Source: Blautia sp. (lineage in GTDB: Bacteria > Bacillota > Clostridia > Lachnospirales > Lachnospiraceae). Taken from it: DNA of 64,000 nt. How positions within the stretch are numbered: position 1 is the stretch's first letter; the number at the start of each line of letters is the position of its first letter. The position numbers and the translations under genes are program-made. The stretch covers positions 62,001 to 126,000 of the forward strand of contig JAFWGA010000019.1 of assembly GCA_017515325.1 (NCBI GenBank), read 5' to 3'. A model generated the notes under the pieces. That model made no database searches, had not been told where the DNA came from, and saw nothing but the letters and a program-made list of their open reading frames with translations. Positions 44,762 to 52,971 of the stretch are shown here, piece by piece.

Positions 44762-44777
44762 TTTTGTGTTATGATTA
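44762..44777 (+). promoter_or_regulatory. Extended -10 promoter of the MotA/OmpA pair
   Basis: The 16-mer TTTTGTGTTATGATTA (TG-T-TATGAT at 44768-44775) is identical to that at 747-762. The transcribed leader would contain the 103-bp element. Confidence 0.5.
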
Positions 44778-44789
44778 AAGATATCTTTT

Positions 44790-44892
44790 TATAGTAAACG
44801 AACAGAATGCATGTATTTTGAGTCGTTTGCTGCGCCGAATTAACGCCGCTGCAAGCGGCATGATTCCGCAGTAGATTCGTGCGCATACTATA
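44790..44892 (+). repeat. 103-bp element with TATAGTA/TACTATA ends, ATTCGTGCGCA copy 4
   Basis: TATAGTA (44790-44796) and TACTATA (44886-44892) bound the block. The right end carries the core ATTCGTGCGCATA (44875-44887), and an internal hairpin GCCGCT..AGCGGC lies around 44843-44859. Copy 1 (7985-8012) has the same ends with only the core between them, like an internal deletion derivative. Confidence 0.6.
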
Positions 44893-44927
44893 GTACGGAT
44901 CCTTTTATATGGGAATAGGAGGGTTTT

Positions 44928-46562
44928 ATGGGGAAAAAGTTTACAGATACTTTGTTCTTTCTTTTGGTAGTCTGTGCTGCGGCTGCAATTACCTTTTATA
45001 TTGGGAAGGATCAACCGCTAGTCATGATGTACAACTTTGTTTTCCTCGGGATCATGGTTCTGGTATATCTGATCGGGATGTTTGAGGGAATGTTCCGCCT
45101 GAACAATCTCAGCGGTGCTCTGAAGCGTGCTGCGGATGAGGTGAAGAATATATTCAAAAAACCGGGAAAAGCGGATCTTTCCCATCTTCAGGTTTTGGAA
45201 GGTATCTTTGACAACCGGTATCTGGACAGGAGAATGGACAATTTTTCCAGCAATGTTTCATCGACTCTTATCGGCCTGGGGGATATCGAGGATTATATCA
45301 GTGAGGAAGAGATTGACATATATGTACACAAAAGGCTCCTGGAAATGGTACCGGATATTTTTACCAGTCTTGGTATCCTGGGAACCTTTGTTGGCCTGGT
45401 ATGGGGGTTAAAGGACTTTAATCCCACCGGCTATGAAGCCATGACTACCTCGGTAGCCTCTCTGGTTGACGGAATTAAAGTCGCTTTCCTCACATCGATC
45501 TATGGAATCGCTTTTTCCATTGTATATACCACCTGTATGAAAACAGAGTATTCCGCTATGTCTCAGAATCTCACCATCTTTCTGGAGAGATTTCACGCCT
45601 ATGTATTGCCTTCTGCGGAAAATGAATCAAGAAATCTGCTGGTGGCAAGCCAGAAGGTTCAGACCAACGCCATGCATACCTTGGCTCAGCAGTTCTCAAC
45701 ACAGCTGGCGGGAAGCTTTGAAAAGGTCATCACCCCAACCTTTGAAAAGATGAATTCTTCCATGGATGTCATGCTGTCCACAGTGACGCAATGCCAGGAG
45801 GAGGCGGTTCGGCAGATTGTGGACGAATTCCTGCGGCAGATGAATGAGAATTTCCGCCTTCAGATGGAGGATTTCAATGAAACGCTGATTGCCCTGAACG
45901 AGGCGCAAAGACAGATGGCAGAGTATTCCCGCTCTTTGTACCAGTCCCTTTCCACAGAGCTTTCCAATTCCTTTGTCAGCCAGGAAAAGATCCTTCAGGA
46001 TATCGTGGAAAAGATGGCCAGTGCCCAGACTGAGTTTACAGAATCGGCCGGTCAGATCCTGAAACAGAACCAGGAGATTCAGAAGGCGCAGCAGTCGGAT
46101 TATGAGCAGGTGGTTAAGTTCCTCCGAGAGTCTGAAGCTTCGGCTGCAAAATTCTGGGTTGCCTGCAACCAGACCATGCAGAAATACCTGGATTCCGCGG
46201 CGGAAGAGATGGAAAAGGCGTCTCAGATCGAATCGAAGAATGAGGAGCTTATCAGCTCAAGTCAGGAGATCGCCAAAACCTTCAGTGAAACAATGAAGGA
46301 ATATGCCCAGTATCAGGCCCTTAATTATAAGACAATGGAAAAGGTGCGTGTCCTTCTTTCAGATATTTCTGTGGCAAAAAAGGGTGATCAGGATGTATTT
46401 CTGGTGGGGAACTCGTCAAGGAATGAAAGCCTTACCAGGATTGAAAGACTTTTGACGGAACAGTCTGAAGCCACCCAGCAGGGACTGAACGAGATCAATA
46501 AAACCTTAAGAGAAGCCACCAGAGGTTCTCAGAAGGGAAAACTTGGAGGTCTGTTCAAATAA
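44928..46562 (+). CDS. MotA/TolQ/ExbB-family channel with long coiled-coil tail (ZorA-like)
   Basis: This 544-residue protein has membrane segments near residues 8-24, 33-50, 144-165 and 188-206. The TolQ/MotA signature is visible in SLGILGTFVGLVWGLKDF and GIKVAFLTSIYGIAFSIVY. A cytoplasmic tail of more than 300 residues, rich in Gln, Glu and Ser and predicted coiled coil, follows. This architecture (short MotA core plus long tail) is that of ZorA in Zorya anti-phage systems. With the OmpA-like partner it should form an ion-driven rotary stator. Neither ZorC, ZorD nor ZorE is adjacent. ATG 44928 follows AGGAGGG. Confidence 0.8.
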   Translation: MGKKFTDTLFFLLVVCAAAAITFYIGKDQPLVMMYNFVFLGIMVLVYLIGMFEGMFRLNNLSGALKRAADEVKNIFKKPGKADLSHLQVLEGIFDNRYLDRRMDNFSSNVSSTLIGLGDIEDYISEEEIDIYVHKRLLEMVPDIFTSLGILGTFVGLVWGLKDFNPTGYEAMTTSVASLVDGIKVAFLTSIYGIAFSIVYTTCMKTEYSAMSQNLTIFLERFHAYVLPSAENESRNLLVASQKVQTNAMHTLAQQFSTQLAGSFEKVITPTFEKMNSSMDVMLSTVTQCQEEAVRQIVDEFLRQMNENFRLQMEDFNETLIALNEAQRQMAEYSRSLYQSLSTELSNSFVSQEKILQDIVEKMASAQTEFTESAGQILKQNQEIQKAQQSDYEQVVKFLRESEASAAKFWVACNQTMQKYLDSAAEEMEKASQIESKNEELISSSQEIAKTFSETMKEYAQYQALNYKTMEKVRVLLSDISVAKKGDQDVFLVGNSSRNESLTRIERLLTEQSEATQQGLNEINKTLREATRGSQKGKLGGLFK

Positions 46563-46583
46563 GCTTCTGGAAAGGAGGTCCAC

Positions 46584-47573
46584 ATGCAAAAGAAAAGGCA
46601 GTCGAAGGATAGTGGCTTTAATGTCTGGCGCTCTTATTCTGATATGATGGCTGGCGTATTGCTGCTGTTTGTCCTCATCATGTGTGTGACTCTTTTTCAG
46701 GCTCAAAAGAGCTATGAGGAGGCACAAGCAAATTACGACGCGATCATCAAGGAGCGGGATGACCGTATCGCTCTTCAGGAGCGGTATACGGCAGAGCTTT
46801 TGGCTCAGCAGAATGAGCTGGATGAGCAGGCAAGCACAATTCAGGATCAGGATGACCAGATTCTGAAACAGAATCTTTTGCTGGCGGAGAGAGCGGCTCA
46901 GCTGGAGGAGCTGAAAAAGCAGCTTGAGGCCCAGGCTGCTACTTTGAATATCCAGTCTCGGGAGTTGGATGCGGCCAAGGCGGATATTACGGAAAAGACA
47001 AATCTATTGAATCTTCAGCAGATCCGCATTGATAATATTATCGGCGTAAAGGCTGAAGTGATTGAATCCCTGCAGGAGGAATTCAAATCCAATCATGTCA
47101 ACGTGAACATCGACAGAGCAACAGGCGCTTTGACACTTGACGCAAATGTTATGTTTGACTATAATGAGTTCGAATTAACTGATGAAGGACGTGTGGCTCT
47201 CTATGAGGTTCTGCCCATCTATTGCAAGGTGCTGCTGTCAGATCAGTACCGGCCTTATCTGGCTGAGATTGTCATCGATGGATATACAGATCCCACCGGT
47301 GGCTATTCCTACAATCTTGAGTTGTCCCAGCAGCGCTCCATGGCTGTGGCACAATATCTATTGGATGTAGAAGGGGATTTCCTTACCAGGGAAGAAAGCA
47401 CTCTTTTGGAGGGCTATCTGACTGTAAACGGTCATTCCTCTGCCAATCCTGTCATTCGGGAAGACGGATCTGTAGATGACGACGCATCACGGCGTGTGGA
47501 AGTCAAATTCCGGCTAAAGGATGACGAGATGATCCAGGAATTGAGCACAATCCTTTCGGAAGGGCAGGCATAA
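46584..47573 (+). CDS. MotB/OmpA-family protein (ZorB-like)
   Basis: This 329-residue partner of the channel gene has one membrane segment (about 21-38) preceded by RSYSDMMAGVLLLF, where D20 occupies the place of the ion-coupling Asp of MotB, ExbD and ZorB. A coiled coil (about 45-150) and a C-terminal OmpA-like peptidoglycan-binding domain (about 170-315; DGYTDPTGGYSYNLELSQQRS, RRVEVKF) follow. The gene starts 21 bp after the ZorA-like gene behind AAAGGAGG. The following map gene is unrelated. Confidence 0.83.
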   Translation: MQKKRQSKDSGFNVWRSYSDMMAGVLLLFVLIMCVTLFQAQKSYEEAQANYDAIIKERDDRIALQERYTAELLAQQNELDEQASTIQDQDDQILKQNLLLAERAAQLEELKKQLEAQAATLNIQSRELDAAKADITEKTNLLNLQQIRIDNIIGVKAEVIESLQEEFKSNHVNVNIDRATGALTLDANVMFDYNEFELTDEGRVALYEVLPIYCKVLLSDQYRPYLAEIVIDGYTDPTGGYSYNLELSQQRSMAVAQYLLDVEGDFLTREESTLLEGYLTVNGHSSANPVIREDGSVDDDASRRVEVKFRLKDDEMIQELSTILSEGQA

Positions 47574-47621
47574 TATGCCTGTACCAGATTCGAGCTTAAG
47601 GGAACAGGAGCAGGAGAAGAG

Positions 47622-48497
47622 ATGGCGCTGAAAATTGGGAGAAATGACCCCTGCTGGTGCGGCAGCGGATTGAAATACAAAAAATGCCATGAAGCCTTTG
47701 ACCTAAAACTGGAGAGGCTTAGGAACCAAGGGGTTCCTTTGGTGGATCACAGCCTGTTAAAAAGCCCTTTGCAGGTAGAAAGAATAAAAGAGAGCTCCAG
47801 GATCAACATTGGCATTCTCGATTATGTCCAGGAGAAAATCAGGGCAGGCATTACAACGGAGGAGATCGATCATTGGGTGCATGAGTATACTATCAGTCAC
47901 GGGGCGGTTCCGGCTCCTCTTCATTTTGAAGGCTTTCCCAAAAGCGTGTGTACTTCCATCGATGATGTGGTCTGTCATGGCATACCCAGTAAGGATGTCA
48001 TTTTAAAGGATGGAGATATTATCAATGTGGATGTCTCCACAAATTATCAGGGTTGTTTTTCCGATTCCTCCAGGATGTTCTGCATCGGGCAGGTAAGCCC
48101 AGAGAAGGAAAAGCTTGTCCGGGTCTGCAAGGAATGCGTAGAAATCGGCATTGAGCATGTAAAGCCTTGGGAACCGTTGGGAAATATGAGCCATGCCATC
48201 CATGAACACGCCAAGAAAAACGGATTTTCCATTGTAAGAGAAATCGGTGGACATGGAATAGGCTTTGCCTTTCACGAAGATCCCTGGGTGGGCTATACCG
48301 GTGAGCCTGGAACAGGGGTACTCATGGTGCCTGGCATGATGTTCACCATAGAGCCGATGGTTAATATGGGGCGGGAGGATATTGTGACTGACGCTGATGA
48401 TGGCTGGACGGTACGCACGGAAGACGGGCTTCCTTCTGCTCAGTGGGAAGTTACCGTCTATGTTACAGAGGAGGGGTGCCAGGTGATCACCTGGTAA
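47622..48497 (+). CDS. map: Methionine aminopeptidase with SEC-C zinc motif
   Basis: This enzyme removes initiator methionine from nascent proteins. The 291-residue protein carries an N-terminal SEC-C motif (NDPCWCGSGLKYKKCH), thought to contact the ribosome, then the type I MetAP domain with metal ligands Asp in INVDVST, Asp in CFSDSS, His in GGHGIG, Glu in TIEPM and Glu in AQWEVT. An AGGAG site precedes the ATG. It lies 48 bp downstream of the ZorB-like gene and could be co-transcribed with it. Confidence 0.95.
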   Translation: MALKIGRNDPCWCGSGLKYKKCHEAFDLKLERLRNQGVPLVDHSLLKSPLQVERIKESSRINIGILDYVQEKIRAGITTEEIDHWVHEYTISHGAVPAPLHFEGFPKSVCTSIDDVVCHGIPSKDVILKDGDIINVDVSTNYQGCFSDSSRMFCIGQVSPEKEKLVRVCKECVEIGIEHVKPWEPLGNMSHAIHEHAKKNGFSIVREIGGHGIGFAFHEDPWVGYTGEPGTGVLMVPGMMFTIEPMVNMGREDIVTDADDGWTVRTEDGLPSAQWEVTVYVTEEGCQVITW

Positions 48498-48569
48498 GAT
48501 CCTTTCTTTTATACAATGCTGTCAAGCCGCCCAGGGTGTTGAGCCATTCTGCTGATTATAAAAAAACTG

Positions 48570-48598
48570 TTGCAATCCCAGCCATCTTATAGTATAGT
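48570..48598 (+). promoter_or_regulatory. Promoter of rplS
   Basis: TTGCAA (48570-48575) and TATAGT (48593-48598) are 17 bp apart. The leader of about 110 bases contains GGGAG...CTCCC (around 48634-48662) and may be an L19 autoregulatory leader, as known upstream of rplS in Bacillota; the match was not checked. Confidence 0.6.
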
Positions 48599-48716
48599 AG
48601 TGGGGCTAAAAAAACGATGGTCCTCTGTTATCTGTGGGAGAATTCTTTTTCATGACGCTCCCGGGTTGCCTGGATAATAAGAACATCCAAAAAATAATCA
48701 GGAGAGACAACACAAC

Positions 48717-49064
48717 ATGAATGACATTATCAAATCAATCGAAAACGAGCAGCTGAAGGCAGAGATTCCGGAGTTCAGAGTGGGTGACACCGTTCGTGTT
48801 CATGCTCTGATCAAGGAAGGAAACCGTGAGAGGATTCAGATCTTCGAGGGTACAGTATTAAAGAGACAGGGCGGAGGCAATCGTGAGACATTTACTGTCC
48901 GTAAGACTTCCAATGGTGTCGGGGTGGAAAAGACCTGGCCCCTTCATTCTCCGCATGTTAAGGGCATCGATGTGATCCGCTTTGGCAAAGCGCGCCGTGC
49001 CAAGCTTTATTATCTCAGAGACCGCGTTGGAAAAGCAGCCAAGGTCAAAGAGCGCGTAAAATAA
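48717..49064 (+). CDS. rplS: Ribosomal protein L19
   Basis: This 115-residue protein of the large ribosomal subunit lies at the 30S-50S interface. The sequence is canonical: [34 protein letters not shown] and [11 protein letters not shown]. An AGGAG lies about twelve bases upstream. A terminator follows before lepB. Confidence 0.98.
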   Translation: MNDIIKSIENEQLKAEIPEFRVGDTVRVHALIKEGNRERIQIFEGTVLKRQGGGNRETFTVRKTSNGVGVEKTWPLHSPHVKGIDVIRFGKARRAKLYYLRDRVGKAAKVKERVK

Positions 49065-49082
49065 TCAAAGAATCTTTGCTTG

Positions 49083-49120
49083 AGGGACAAACGCAGTTCA
49101 AATGTGCTTGTCCCTTTTTT
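49083..49120 (+). terminator. Terminator/attenuator between rplS and lepB
   Basis: AGGGACAA and TTGTCCCT form an 8-bp stem around a 17-base loop, ending in TTTTTT. Since no promoter is obvious after it, partial read-through into lepB is likely. Confidence 0.75.
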
Positions 49121-49145
49121 CAACATCTTTATCGTAGGTGAGAGA

Positions 49146-49781
49146 GTGGCAAAAAAAAGAAAACTGAAAAACTCCGTTACCCGTTATGGCCTTAGAACCC
49201 AGGAGAGATGGTACGAGAAGGTAGATATATCCGGCGCGGTAAGAAAGCTGGAGGACCAAAGGGTACGAAGCAGGCTGAATTTTATATTTCTGATCGCTCT
49301 GGCTGCTGTTCTGGGAGCTCTGGCTGCTATTCTTTTTTTTCAGGAGGTTTCTGTATTGGATAATTCCATGGAGCCGACAATACAGACAGGGGATTCCTAT
49401 TTTATGAACCAGATGGTTTATCAGTTCTCAAATCCTGACAGGGGAGACCTGGTCGTATTCAAGACAAGCGGAAGTGACGATGCGGCTTTGCATGTCAGCC
49501 GGGTGATCGGTCTGCCAGGGGAAGATATCCTGATCGAGAACGGACGGATCTATATTGACGATAAACTGTTTGGGGAGAACGGAAAGTATCCGACCATAGC
49601 AAACCCTGGTTTGGCTGCGGAGACCATCTCTTTAGGAAGCGACGAGTTTTTTGTCCTGGGAGACAACCGAAACAACAGTCAGGACAGCAGATACTCGGAT
49701 ATTGGCAGTGTAAAGAAAAAGTATCTTGTCGGCCGGATATGGTTCCGTTTCCGGCCTTCAAACCGTATGGGATTTGTGTGA
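49146..49781 (+). CDS. lepB: Signal peptidase I family protein with missing catalytic lysine
   Basis: This S26 signal peptidase of 211 residues has one N-terminal membrane segment (about 45-65). The nucleophile Ser is intact in VLDNSMEPTIQTGD, and FFVLGDNRNNSQDSRYS is the conserved late box. However, at the catalytic Lys position of the VKR-VIGLPG box it reads HVSRVIGLPGE, so Lys is replaced by Ser. The base may be supplied differently, or the protein may be inactive. GTG at 49146 follows AGGTG; a longer ATG-started frame from 49080 begins inside the terminator region. The gene lies 6 bp before rbgA. Confidence 0.88.
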   Translation: MAKKRKLKNSVTRYGLRTQERWYEKVDISGAVRKLEDQRVRSRLNFIFLIALAAVLGALAAILFFQEVSVLDNSMEPTIQTGDSYFMNQMVYQFSNPDRGDLVVFKTSGSDDAALHVSRVIGLPGEDILIENGRIYIDDKLFGENGKYPTIANPGLAAETISLGSDEFFVLGDNRNNSQDSRYSDIGSVKKKYLVGRIWFRFRPSNRMGFV

Positions 49782-49787
49782 TCATAT

Positions 49788-50657
49788 ATGGAGAAAAAGT
49801 CAAATATACAATGGTATCCGGGACATATGACTAAGGCAAAACGGCAGATGCAAGAGGATATCCGCCTGGTAGATCTCTTGATCGAGATGTTGGATGCCAG
49901 AGTTCCTTCCTCCAGCCGCAATCCGGATATCAATGAACTGGGTAAGGGGAAATACCGTTTGGTTCTGTTGAATAAGGCGGATCTTTCAGACGAAAGAAAA
50001 AACCGGCAATGGACGCAGTATTTTGAAAAGCAGGGAATACAGGCTTTGCTGCTGGATGCCCGCACCCGCAATCAGATAAAGGATATAACCGCTGCCATTC
50101 GCGAGATCTGTGCGGAGAAATCAGAAAGAGACAGAAGACGGGGAATTCTGAACCGCCCTGTCCGAGCCATGGTGGCAGGAATCCCCAATGTGGGAAAGTC
50201 GACTCTGATCAATTCCTTTGCGGGAAGAGCTGTCACAAAGACAGGAAATAAGCCGGGTGTCACAAAGGGGAAACAGTGGATCCGCCTGAATAAGGAAGTG
50301 GAGTTACTGGATACGCCTGGTATCCTCTGGCCTAAATTTGATGATCCCATGGCCGGAGAGAGACTGTCAATGATCGGAAGCATTCGCGACGAGATCCTGA
50401 ACCTGGAGGAACCTGCTCTTTCTTTGCTGGACTATCTCAGACAAGAGTATCCCAAGGCTCTTGCCACACGATATGGGATTGATGAGGACGGACAGACGGT
50501 AACGATTCTTTCCCGGATCGCAGTGAGCAGGGGCTGTTTCCGGAAAGGGGAGGAGCTTGATTACGGTAAGGCTGCCCGTTTGCTGCTGGATGATTTCCGG
50601 CAGGGAAAGCTGGGAAGAATTACTCTGGAATACCCTGAAACGGATAAAACAGACTGA
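49788..50657 (+). CDS. rbgA: Ribosome biogenesis GTPase RbgA (YlqF)
   Basis: This circularly permuted GTPase (289 residues) is needed for late 50S subunit assembly. The G4 motif LLNKADL precedes G1 (AGIPNVGKST) and G3 (LLDTPG), as expected for the permuted YlqF family. QWYPGHMTKAKRQ at the N-terminus is diagnostic. The stop overlaps the rnhB start by one base (TGATG). Confidence 0.97.
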   Translation: MEKKSNIQWYPGHMTKAKRQMQEDIRLVDLLIEMLDARVPSSSRNPDINELGKGKYRLVLLNKADLSDERKNRQWTQYFEKQGIQALLLDARTRNQIKDITAAIREICAEKSERDRRRGILNRPVRAMVAGIPNVGKSTLINSFAGRAVTKTGNKPGVTKGKQWIRLNKEVELLDTPGILWPKFDDPMAGERLSMIGSIRDEILNLEEPALSLLDYLRQEYPKALATRYGIDEDGQTVTILSRIAVSRGCFRKGEELDYGKAARLLLDDFRQGKLGRITLEYPETDKTD

Positions 50658-51436
50658 TGAGCAGAAAAATTCAGGAAATAAGGGCGGAATTTGAACAGGC
50701 TTCCTATGCTGATTATGAAGCTTTGTTCCGATTGTATGGCGATGATACCCGGGTGGGGGTTCAGTCTCTGATCAAAAAATACAAAAGGAGAACCGAAGAA
50801 TATCTAGAGGAGCTTTCCCGCACAGAGCATATGAAGTATTATGAGCATAAATATGAAGAGCATGGCTTGATCTGCGGGGTTGACGAGGTAGGCAGAGGCC
50901 CTCTGGCGGGACCGGTAGTGGCAGGGGCTGTTATTCTTCCCCGGGACTGTAATATCCTCTATCTGGATGATTCAAAAAAGCTGACGGCTAAGAAACGCGA
51001 GGAGTTGGATCTCGTGATCAGGGAGAATTGCGTTTCTTTTGCTTTGGGACAAGTCGAGGCGGAGCAGATCGATCAATGGAACATTCTTCAGGCTACCTAT
51101 GAAGCGATGAGAAGAGCCCTGAATGGACTAAACGTGAAAGCGGATCTTGTCCTGGTAGATGCAGTTACCATTCCGGACCTGATGATTCCTCAGGTTCCCC
51201 TGGTGAAAGGGGATGCAAGGAGCGTATCTATCGCTGCGGCAAGCATCATAGCTAAGGTAGCCAGGGACGCTTTGATGGACGAATATGACAGCATTTACCC
51301 GGAATACGGCTTTGCCTCCCATAAGGGCTATGGAACCCAGGCGCATATTGAGGCGATCCGTAAATACGGCCCTTGTCCAATCCATAGAAGAAGCTTCATT
51401 CGGAAATTTACAGGAGAGGGGGAGATGCTTGAATAA
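50657..51436 (+). CDS. rnhB: Ribonuclease HII
   Basis: This enzyme cleaves RNA of RNA-DNA hybrids and single misincorporated ribonucleotides. The 259-residue protein has VDEVGRGPLAGPVV with the first catalytic Asp-Glu, LYLDDSKKL, and the later Asp residues in LVDAV and ARDALMDEYD. An N-terminal extension of about 70 residues is common in Clostridial RnhB. It overlaps yraN by 8 bp. Confidence 0.97.
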   Translation: MSRKIQEIRAEFEQASYADYEALFRLYGDDTRVGVQSLIKKYKRRTEEYLEELSRTEHMKYYEHKYEEHGLICGVDEVGRGPLAGPVVAGAVILPRDCNILYLDDSKKLTAKKREELDLVIRENCVSFALGQVEAEQIDQWNILQATYEAMRRALNGLNVKADLVLVDAVTIPDLMIPQVPLVKGDARSVSIAAASIIAKVARDALMDEYDSIYPEYGFASHKGYGTQAHIEAIRKYGPCPIHRRSFIRKFTGEGEMLE

Positions 51437-51782
51437 GCGCCAGACAGGTAGCTATTATGAAGAGAGGGCGACACAATTCCTCAAAGAGCAGGGAATGACG
51501 GTGCTGGAGAGAAATTTTCGATGCAGGCAGGGCGAGATCGATATCATCGGTAAGGACAAAGACAGTTTGGTTTTTGTCGAAGTGAAGTTCAGGACGGGAG
51601 ATAACTGCGGGAGTCCTTTTCATGCTGTCGGTTCTGCAAAGCAAAAGGTGATCAGCAGGGTAGCCATGTATTATCTGACAAGCAGATGTCGAAATACGGA
51701 TATCCCTTGCCGGTTTGACGTAATCGGGATAGAAGGGAACAAGATTACATGGCTGCAAAATGCTTTTGATTACAGACTATAA
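51429..51782 (+). CDS. yraN: YraN family protein (UPF0102)
   Basis: This 117-residue protein of the YraN family, a predicted endonuclease-like (PD-(D/E)XK) fold, has NFRCRQGEIDIIGKD and VFVEVKFRT. It usually accompanies rnhB. The start is TTG at 51429, five bases after a GGGGGAG site inside the end of rnhB; longer in-frame starts would overlap rnhB extensively. The biological role is not established. Confidence 0.92.
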   Translation: MNKRQTGSYYEERATQFLKEQGMTVLERNFRCRQGEIDIIGKDKDSLVFVEVKFRTGDNCGSPFHAVGSAKQKVISRVAMYYLTSRCRNTDIPCRFDVIGIEGNKITWLQNAFDYRL

Positions 51783-51798
51783 CACAGGAGGAAGCATC

Positions 51799-52971
51799 AT
51801 GCAAATGTCAGATACCCTTGAGTATTCCAGACCAATCGCTCCCATCAGGATCGCGGCTTTGGCAGGCTGCCAGGAGCTTGCCCAGGAGGTAGACCATAAG
51901 CTGGCGAAGATCCGAAGGGATTCTTATCAGAATAAAAAGCAGGCTGCGGCGCCTCAGGGAGCTGCGGAAAAAAGTTTTCTGGTTGGCTGTGAATGCCCCA
52001 GGTTTGGGACGGGCGAGGGCAGAGGCTATCTGAAGGAGTCAGTGAGAGGCGCGGATCTTTTCCTGATCGTGGATATCACAAATTACAGTCTTACCTATCA
52101 TGTATGCGGTCATGAAAACCATATGTCGCCGGACAATCATTTCCAGGATCTGAAACGGATTATCTCGGCCGCTACAGGAAAGGCTCATCGCATCAATGTG
52201 GTTATGCCCTTCCTTTATGAGGGACGGCAGCACAGACGGACGAAGAGGGAGTCCATGGACTGCGCCTTGGCTCTGAGGGAGCTTTCCATGATGGGAGTCA
52301 GCAATCTGATTACTTTTGATGCTCACGATCCCAGGGTTCAGAATTCGATTCCTCTTAACGGCTTCGATAATTTTTACCCCACCTATCAGTTTTTGAAGGC
52401 TTTGATGAAAAGTGTGCCGGATTTCAAGGTAGACAATGACCACCTGATGGTCATCAGTCCTGATGAGGGAGCTATGAGCCGTGCGGTGTATTTCTCGAAT
52501 ATCCTGCAGGTAGATATGGGCATGTTCTATAAAAGAAGGGATTATTCCACCGTAGTGAATGGCAAAAATCCTATTGTGGCCCATGAATTCCTGGGAGCCT
52601 CGGTGAAGGGGAAGGACGTCGTAATCATAGACGATATGATTTCTTCGGGGGAAAGCATGCTTGATGTCGCCAGGCAGATAAAAGAGCGTGGAGCAAACCG
52701 TGTCTTTATCTGTTGTACCTATGGACTTTTTACCGACGGGATGGCGAAGTTTGATGAGTATCACAAGAAGGGTTGGATCGATAAAGTGATCACGACGAAT
52801 CTGAACTATCGGATTCCGGAGCTGCTGGACCGTCCTTATTATGTAGAAGCTAATATGAGCAAATATCTGGCAAGTATCATGGACCTGATCAACAGGGATA
52901 TGTCTACGGACAAGGTACGTTCCAGCAACCAGAAGATCCTCAACCTGATCAAAGGAAAAGCTGAGGATTAA
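51799..52971 (+). CDS. prs: Ribose-phosphate pyrophosphokinase, long divergent form
   Basis: This enzyme makes PRPP from ribose 5-phosphate and ATP. The PRPP-binding loop DVVIIDDMISSGESMLDVA is canonical, as are FDAHDPRVQN and VISPDEGAMSRA. The protein has 390 residues against about 315 for classical Prs, with an extended N-terminal region (residues 1-75) and an altered flexible loop (FLYEGRQHRRTKRES). It is probably a second, divergent paralogue. ATG 51799 follows AGGAGG. Its stop overlaps that of pgeF on the other strand, with no terminator. Confidence 0.9.
   Translation: MQMSDTLEYSRPIAPIRIAALAGCQELAQEVDHKLAKIRRDSYQNKKQAAAPQGAAEKSFLVGCECPRFGTGEGRGYLKESVRGADLFLIVDITNYSLTYHVCGHENHMSPDNHFQDLKRIISAATGKAHRINVVMPFLYEGRQHRRTKRESMDCALALRELSMMGVSNLITFDAHDPRVQNSIPLNGFDNFYPTYQFLKALMKSVPDFKVDNDHLMVISPDEGAMSRAVYFSNILQVDMGMFYKRRDYSTVVNGKNPIVAHEFLGASVKGKDVVIIDDMISSGESMLDVARQIKERGANRVFICCTYGLFTDGMAKFDEYHKKGWIDKVITTNLNYRIPELLDRPYYVEANMSKYLASIMDLINRDMSTDKVRSSNQKILNLIKGKAED

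Larger units (their letters stand above)
44575..44927. other. Intergenic region with two ATTCGTGCGCA elements
   Basis: This 353-bp gap follows the 1319-residue gene. It holds one core element near its start (44672), an extended -10 promoter (44762-44777) and a 103-bp inverted-repeat element (44790-44892). No clear terminator of the surface operon was found. Confidence 0.5.
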
